A stretch of 9,326 bases of DNA, from positions 1 through 9,326 of the forward strand of contig JAQVYZ010000018.1 in assembly GCA_028708485.1 (NCBI GenBank), in the 5' to 3' direction. A program made the translations under genes and the position numbers. Of the stretch, positions 6,122-9,326 are shown piece after piece. Each line of letters starts with the position of its first letter. Position 1 is the first letter of the stretch. Below the pieces are notes generated by a model. It was not told where the DNA came from and searched no databases. It saw only the letters and a list, made by a program, of their open reading frames with translations. The stretch comes from Caldisericia bacterium. Its GTDB lineage: Bacteria > Caldisericota > Caldisericia > UBA6126.

Positions 6122-6245
6122 TCAGTAATTCAAAGATTCTACTATGTATTGCTTTTCTTGCTGATTAACAGAGGTTGTCATACCAACAAGGTATTTAAGC
6201 TCTTACACCGATTGGTTATAGTTATTTTGTCTTGCACCACCAGAA
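6122..6245 (-). pseudogene. Decayed N-W-N-Q family ORF, copy 2
   Basis: The frame reads G-G-A-R-Q-N-N-Y-N-Q-S-V, a TAA stop, then E-L-K-Y-L-V-G-M-T-T-S-V-N-Q-Q-E-K and on to TGA at 6122. The order N-x-N-Q, L-K-x-L-x-G, T and N-Q-Q-E-K matches the intact copies at 1749-1856 and 7764-7868, with an internal stop and a longer, different tail. It lies between the stop of the DUF5050-like gene and the next lipoprotein gene; the rest of this 220-nt gap (6060-6280) shows nothing else recognisable. Confidence 0.5.
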
Positions 6246-6280
6246 ACAGGCGATATTCTTAGTATCCTCTCCTTTTTCCC

Positions 6281-7243
6281 TTATTTAATGACAATTCTTT
6301 CAAAAGTACCCAGATTAAGTCTGAATAATCTATTGGGATCTTCATAAGTAAAGTAATACAGGTTATTATCAATTATCGAAGAATTATTCATTGGACCTGA
6401 TATTTGTTCAATTTTTTTTTCTTCAGGATTGAATCTGTATTGATCAGATTTATGGGAACCATCTGAATAGTATAACCATCCATTATGGATATAATCTGGA
6501 TAAATATCCTTTTGTGAGATAACTGACTCAATCTTATTAGTCTGTAAATTCACTCTTCGAAGAATGTTTTCTGATTTGCTAATGTAATATATCCAGTCCT
6601 CGTCTAACACTAGATACTGACTTTCTTCGTTGTTTACTTTTGTTTCTTCAGTTCCATCAAATCTCATTTTATAGATCGATTGATCGTCATTAAGATTCTG
6701 GTAAACAATCCACTCCTGATTAATGGTTACCAAGTAAACGTCACTTTTTATTTTTTCTTTTTTTGATCCATCAGGTCTTATGCGAAAAAGAATGTATTCT
6801 TCTCCTCTCTCCAGATAATAAATCCAATCCTGATACAAAGCAATTATATCTTGAAAAACAACCAATCCAGGGGTTTCGACTATTGTTGTTTTGTTCGATC
6901 CGTCTAATTGAATTTTATTGATTGTATTGTTATTCAAGGTTTGTTTTTTCTCGTTATCACTTGGGGAAGCAAAATAAACCCAATCTTTGTGTATGATGAT
7001 AGGAGAATCAAATGCTATTTTCTCATCGGAAACCTTCTCTTTTTGTGATAAATCAGTTTTTATCTTATATAGCTTATTTTCATCCGCTAAATTAGAGAAA
7101 TAAATCCAATCACCAACTTTAACAAAATAATCCGACTTGATTAACTGTTGTACTTTTGCTTTTTTATTGATTAGCTTTTGGCAACTAAGTGATGACAAAC
7201 ACAGTAAAAACAAAACAACCAAGACAGAATATTTTACTTTCAT
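6281..7243 (-). CDS. Putative lipoprotein, seven-repeat DUF5050-like beta-propeller
   Basis: A 320-residue protein from ATG at 7243, with AGAGG about 11 nt upstream. Residues 1-20 form a signal peptide ending L-S-S-L-S-C; C21 is a likely lipidation site although the lipobox is not ideal. The body is seven repeats of about 40 residues, each opening with a [DE]-W-[IV]-x-[YF] strand and followed by an [IL]-x-[RK]-[IMV]-x-x-D-G-[ST] or related strand: W46, W88, W140, W178, W217, W256 and the Y296-Y297 unit. This is the DUF5050 / LRP1-like propeller pattern, and seven units predict a closed seven-bladed propeller. Such proteins are extracellular binding modules in many bacteria; the ligand is unknown. 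It follows the four-helix membrane protein by 22 nt, so the pair is probably one operon. Confidence 0.85.
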   Translation of the reverse strand: MKVKYSVLVVLFLLCLSSLSCQKLINKKAKVQQLIKSDYFVKVGDWIYFSNLADENKLYKIKTDLSQKEKVSDEKIAFDSPIIIHKDWVYFASPSDNEKKQTLNNNTINKIQLDGSNKTTIVETPGLVVFQDIIALYQDWIYYLERGEEYILFRIRPDGSKKEKIKSDVYLVTINQEWIVYQNLNDDQSIYKMRFDGTEETKVNNEESQYLVLDEDWIYYISKSENILRRVNLQTNKIESVISQKDIYPDYIHNGWLYYSDGSHKSDQYRFNPEEKKIEQISGPMNNSSIIDNNLYYFTYEDPNRLFRLNLGTFERIVIK

Positions 7244-7265
7244 TTTTCTAATACCTCTTTAATCT

Positions 7266-7700
7266 TCAAATCACAATCTTAAACATCTGTAAAACCTTGA
7301 AAAGACTGAGACCAAAACCAAAAGCTGACAAGGAAGAGCTAAGAACACCAACTATCAAATAAGAAATCCTTTTACTCTTTTTATATATAAGAGCAGTTGT
7401 TATTCCCAAGTAAAACATTCCTCCAAAAATGACCGATGGAATAGTATAAAAGAAAAAATGATATTTATTATATTCAGGTATCTGCTTCCAAGAAGAAGAC
7501 AGTAAGAAATTAATTGATATTAACATTATTAACATTGATATAAGTGAAATACAATCGACTAGCTTATTAAGGTTTTTATCATTTATCTTTTTAAATCTTC
7601 TTGATATTATTGACCAACTGATTACGTAAACAAAGCATAGAACTATAATAATTATTTTTAGATTGTCTACCCACGATTCAGAGATAAATCGTAACAACAT
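7266..7700 (-). CDS. Small four-helix membrane protein, unknown function
   Basis: A 144-residue protein from ATG at 7700, preceded closely by AAAGGAGAGAG; the second codon is TTG, which would have better spacing, so the start may be one codon later. Predicted membrane helices lie at about 14-33, 48-67, 82-106 and 112-136, with basic loops R-R-F-K-K and K-K-S-K-R between them. There is no recognised family motif. Its C-terminal third resembles the partial protein at the right edge (9182-9326) in both sequence and DNA. A one-base length difference in an A-run near the end changes the frame, so this copy ends L-Q-M-F-K-I-V-I instead of R-F-A-D-V. It is followed by the propeller lipoprotein gene 22 nt later. 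No well-spaced promoter is visible upstream. Confidence 0.78.
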   Translation of the reverse strand: MLLRFISESWVDNLKIIIIVLCFVYVISWSIISRRFKKINDKNLNKLVDCISLISMLIMLISINFLLSSSWKQIPEYNKYHFFFYTIPSVIFGGMFYLGITTALIYKKSKRISYLIVGVLSSSLSAFGFGLSLFKVLQMFKIVI

Positions 7701-7763
7701 CTCTCTCTCCTTTAATGATATATTAACAAGATTCTAATCCTTAGTGGTAGATAAATCCAGAAT

Positions 7764-7868
7764 TTACCTAGTAATTGTATTTTCTTTCTGATTGTTAGCT
7801 GTTATGATACCAGCAAGATCTTTGAAATCTAACACTAATTGATTCCAATTTAATTCTTTGTACTCCAC
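7764..7868 (-). CDS. Small ORF of the repeated N-W-N-Q family, copy 3 (gene or relic)
   Basis: 34 codons from GTG at 7868 to TAA at 7764. The peptide starts V-E-Y-K-E-L-N-W-N-Q-L, continues D-F-K-D-L-A-G-I-I-T-A-N-N-Q and ends T-I-T-R, matching copy 1 at 1749-1856 residue for residue over most of its length and ending at the same place. The frame stays open for eight codons before the GTG up to a TGA, so a longer ancestral protein is possible. It lies 33 nt after the hicA stop. An AGAGA-like site before the GTG is poor. No function is known. Confidence 0.4.
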   Translation of the reverse strand: MEYKELNWNQLVLDFKDLAGIITANNQKENTITR

Positions 7869-7901
7869 GGATTCTCTGATTGAGTTTCAAAAAGTGATTT
7901 G

Positions 7902-8075
7902 TTAACTGAGCTTTTTTATGATATTAGAAGCTAAGTATTCATTAATCTCTGAGTGACGTGGAACAGGCTGGGATTGTTTTGTTTTTGGATTGGAATACCA
8001 ATCATGAGCTTTGCCGTGCCTAACTAGAATACAACCCATACTGAGAAGCTTATTGATTAGTTTAAGCCTTTTCAT
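7902..8075 (-). CDS. hicA: HicA mRNA-interferase toxin
   Basis: A 57-residue protein from ATG at 8075 to TAA at 7902, a normal length for HicA. The ATG shares one base with the TGA of hicB (TGATG), so translation should be coupled. The sequence carries the HicA pattern: an N-terminal K-R-L-K-L-I-N-K-L helix, G14-C-I-L-V-R19, then H-G-K-A-H24, where H24 is the expected catalytic histidine, followed by V-P-R-H-S-E-I at 38-44 and the L-A-S-N-I-I-K-K-L helix. HicA folds as a small dsRNA-binding domain and cleaves mRNA, arresting growth until HicB binds it. All key positions are present, so an active toxin is likely. Gene order here is antitoxin first, the less common arrangement. Confidence 0.87.
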   Translation of the reverse strand: MKRLKLINKLLSMGCILVRHGKAHDWYSNPKTKQSQPVPRHSEINEYLASNIIKKLS

Positions 8076-8266
8076 CAGGCTAGTACTATTTCTTCTTCTT
8101 TCCTGATATAAGGAATTTCTCCAGATTCTAAGACTAATAATAATGCTTTTAAATTCTCAATCAGTTCCTCTTTTGAAAGAGCTTGAGTCTGATATTCAGG
8201 AAAATCATTCCAATAACCTAAATAATGTTCTCCATCTTTCCAAAAGGTATATTTTATTGTTTTCAT
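8075..8266 (-). CDS. hicB: HicB antitoxin, short form
   Basis: A 63-residue protein from ATG at 8266, with a strong AAGGAG 8 nt upstream. It has the partial RNase-H-like HicB core: strands I-K-Y-T-F-W and H-Y-L-G-Y-W-N-D-F-P-E-Y at 14-25, Q-T-Q-A-L-S at 26-31 and the helix E-E-L-I-E-N-L-K-A-L-L-L-V-L. It is shorter than most HicB antitoxins and has no C-terminal ribbon-helix-helix or HTH domain, so it probably cannot bind DNA by itself; how the operon is regulated is unclear. Its stop overlaps the start of hicA. It should bind HicA and block its active site. A promoter sits just upstream at 8289-8317. Confidence 0.87.
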   Translation of the reverse strand: MKTIKYTFWKDGEHYLGYWNDFPEYQTQALSKEELIENLKALLLVLESGEIPYIRKEEEIVLA

Positions 8267-8288
8267 CTATCTTTCTCCTTACCGCAAT

Positions 8289-8317
8289 ATTATCCTATGA
8301 ACCAAGGATTAATGCAA
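8289..8317 (-). promoter_or_regulatory. Probable promoter of hicBA
   Basis: On the minus strand TTGCAT (8317-8312), 17 nt, then GATAAT (8294-8289), five of six matches to the -10 consensus. A transcript would begin near 8282, immediately before the AAGGAG site at 8280-8275. The promoter overlaps the 3' end of the HicB-like relic. The -35 is weak. Confidence 0.5.
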
Positions 8318-8513
8318 TATATCGAAGGTCGTTGCGAAAAAGGGTCTTTGCAAACTGGACTCTACCGGAAGGCATCTCATAGCCTTTTTCTTGATAAGAA
8401 ACCATAATTTCATGCAATGCATCTTTTAACAGTTCTCTACATTCTTCGATGGTTTTACCCTCAGTGATTACTTCAGGCAAGTCATGGGGAGATAGCCGTG
8501 TTGTACAATATGC
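8295..8513 (-). pseudogene. HicB-like relic, copy 2
   Basis: The frame is open from just after a TAG at 8514-8516 to TAG at 8295, 72 codons. It reads A-Y-C-T-T-R-L-S-P-H-D-L-P-E-V-I-T-E-G-K-T, E-C-R-E-L-L-K-D-A-L-H-E-I-M and Y-Q-E-K-G-Y-E-M-P-S-G. The L-P-E-V-I-T-E-G plus helix plus Y-x-x-x-G-x-x-x-P pattern is a clear HicB core and C-terminal part. The N-terminal strand and start codon are missing. A TTG at 8480 could start a 61-residue fragment but has no ribosome binding site. It is better preserved than copy 1 at 4213-4360 and ends within the hicBA promoter. Confidence 0.65.
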
Positions 8514-8562
8514 CTAGAGGAACCGTCAAATCAACTATATTCCGGGTAAAACAACAGTTATA
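8366..8562. repeat. 3' duplicated block, copy 2
   Basis: Partner of 4214-4409. It contains the last residues of OB-fold copy 2 (I-T-V-V-L-P-G-I then TAG at 8535-8537) and most of the HicB relic. The interval 8470-8546 is almost identical to 4317-4393. Confidence 0.85.
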
Positions 8563-9092
8563 CAGGATTGCGAGTCAGAAAAGTGGAATTCAGGTTCTAA
8601 CTCATAGTCCCAGATCTCTATGTGAGTTTTGAATCCAATGATCTTTCCTTTCACAAAGGTACGAGAGCCTACTTTATAATAAGTATAATCAAACTCCTCA
8701 GTACCGGACTTTAAACTTATCTCTCCATCATTATCAATGATGATACATTTAGTATCGGAAATATCCTTTTCGATCGATCCAATAATGCCGTAGATGATAT
8801 ATATCTTATCTTTATATTTCAAATCTGCTTTAGCTGTATTCGCTTTGTATTCCTGATAAAGAGTTTTTGCGTTAATGCAGCGAATATATTCTATTTGGCT
8901 TGTTTCTTTATTAAAATATGAGAAATATCTTATCGAAGAAAAAATCGAATTTGGCGGTTTCATATTCATTAGACCAGACAAACCACCACTTGTTATTATC
9001 ATAATATTATATGCAAGGCCAACTACTAAAACCAATGTAATGAACCACCATTGTTCGTGCCATGGTTTTTTTATTTTTTCTATCTCTTCCAA
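8535..9092 (-). CDS. Membrane-anchored OB-fold (tRNA_anti-like) protein, copy 2
   Basis: A 185-residue protein from TTG at 9092, with GAGGAG 6 nt upstream. A longer reading from an ATG at 9117 is rejected because that ATG overlaps the -10 box. Residues 1-16 (E-K-I-K-K-P-W-H-E-Q-W-W) are almost the same as in copy 1, followed by a membrane helix at about 17-37. The exported region fits the OB-fold tRNA_anti-like pattern (PF12869): N-A-K-T-L-Y-Q-E-Y-K-A-N at 74-85, K-A-D-L-K-Y-K-D-K at 88-96, I-Y-I-I-Y-G-I-I-G-S-I at 97-107, C-I-I-I-D at 116-120, and S-R-T-F-V-K-G-K-I-I-G at 143-153. Family members are small exported proteins of unknown role. The middle has diverged strongly from copy 1. The right-edge membrane protein gene ends about 36 nt before its promoter. 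Confidence 0.78.
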   Translation of the reverse strand: MEEIEKIKKPWHEQWWFITLVLVVGLAYNIMIITSGGLSGLMNMKPPNSIFSSIRYFSYFNKETSQIEYIRCINAKTLYQEYKANTAKADLKYKDKIYIIYGIIGSIEKDISDTKCIIIDNDGEISLKSGTEEFDYTYYKVGSRTFVKGKIIGFKTHIEIWDYELEPEFHFSDSQSCITVVLPGI

Positions 9093-9157
9093 TGCAATCT
9101 CCTCAGATATTTTTTTCATTATAACGCGAAAGAACAAAACCCCCAACCAAACTTAAC
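9037..9157. repeat. 5' duplicated block, copy 2
   Basis: Partner of 4986-5108, carrying the promoter, ribosome binding site and first codons of OB-fold copy 2. It has seven T where copy 1 has eight, directly after the -10 box. Confidence 0.88.
9118..9146 (-). promoter_or_regulatory. Promoter of OB-fold copy 2
   Basis: On the minus strand TTGGGG (9146-9141), 17 nt, and TATAAT (9123-9118), identical in both boxes and spacing to the promoter at 5068-5096. Expected start near 9111, then GAGGAG at 9104-9099 and TTG at 9092. Confidence 0.7.
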
Positions 9158-9181
9158 ACCTATGTTGTTCATACTACAATG

Positions 9182-9326
9182 TTAAACATCTGCAAACCTT
9201 GAAAAGAGTAAAGACAAACCAATCAAAGACACAATGACTAGAATGATGCTTGATACCATAACTTTGTTTAGCTTTTTCCTATAAGACCGTATTATGGAAT
9301 AGATACCAATTCCAAAAAGAGCAACG
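9182..9326 (-). CDS. C-terminal part of a small membrane protein, paralogue of the 144-residue protein
   Basis: The 5' end lies beyond the right edge; 47 codons are visible, ending TAA at 9182. They show a hydrophobic helix ending at a basic loop (R-S-Y-R-K-K-L-N-K), then a second helix S-I-I-L-V-I-V-S-L-I-G-L-S-L-L-F and the tail R-F-A-D-V. This corresponds to residues of about 93-140 of the membrane protein at 7266-7700, and the DNA around the two 3' ends is also similar (shared ttaaacatctg and ccttgaaaag). It precedes OB-fold copy 2 directly, whereas the 144-residue protein precedes the propeller lipoprotein. Confidence 0.7.
   Translation of the reverse strand, partial: VALFGIGIYSIIRSYRKKLNKVMVSSIILVIVSLIGLSLLFSRFADV

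Noticed and set aside
8143..8407. Two overlapping plus-strand ORFs opposite hicB and the HicB relic
   Set aside because: Both are antisense shadows; the minus strand has the clear HicB patterns.
4214..8562. Duplicated blocks as insertion-sequence ends or att sites
   Set aside because: No transposase or integrase, no terminal inverted repeats and no target-site duplication seen; the blocks belong to duplicated genes.
8875..9156. Plus-strand 93-codon ORF
   Set aside because: Antisense to OB-fold copy 2 and its promoter.
1..9326. CRISPR array, tRNA, rRNA or riboswitch
   Set aside because: No regularly spaced identical repeats, no cloverleaf with a T-arm motif, and no long structured leader were found by eye on either strand.

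Overview
Low-GC bacterial DNA in which every credible gene lies on the minus strand, so transcription runs from the right edge to the left edge. Starts are ATG or TTG, usually behind AGGAG/GAGAGG-type ribosome binding sites. Most genes encode exported or membrane proteins of poorly known type: three putative lipoproteins, two signal-peptide proteins, two polytopic membrane proteins and two membrane-anchored OB-fold proteins. The strong SD sites, the DUF5050-like propeller and a copper-amine-oxidase-N-like domain are compatible with Clostridia or another low-GC anaerobe, but there is no rRNA or housekeeping gene, so the phylum stays open.

Layout in transcription order. (a) 9326-8513: the 3' end of a small membrane protein, then OB-fold copy 2 with its own promoter, then a HicB-like relic. 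(b) 8294-7764: a promoter and a compact hicB-hicA pair; hicA is only 57 codons and overlaps hicB by one base. A 34-codon ORF of an unknown repeated family follows. (c) 7700-6122: a four-helix membrane protein (paralogue of the gene at the right edge), a seven-repeat beta-propeller lipoprotein 22 nt downstream, and a decayed copy of the small repeated ORF. (d) 6059-4214: a lipoprotein with a C-terminal helical hairpin, then OB-fold copy 1 and a second, more decayed HicB relic. (e) 4096-3733: two overlapping small ORFs, the second frameshifted. (f) 3642-1749: an orphan HicB-type gene 7 nt ahead of a PQQ-like propeller lipoprotein, then a third copy of the small repeated ORF. (g) 1640-1: a near-consensus promoter driving a secreted protein with an EF-hand loop and, 27 nt further on, the start of a secreted protein with a copper-amine-oxidase-N-like segment.

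The main pattern is local duplication. The two OB-fold genes share nearly identical promoters and first 20 codons, and share 3' flanks including the HicB relic, while their middles have diverged. The membrane protein gene and the small N-W-N-Q ORF are also repeated. I read the region as a locus of envelope proteins growing by tandem duplication and decay, with HicAB-type genes and relics scattered through it. No biochemical function can be assigned to most of it. No RNA gene, CRISPR array, transposase or phage gene was seen.
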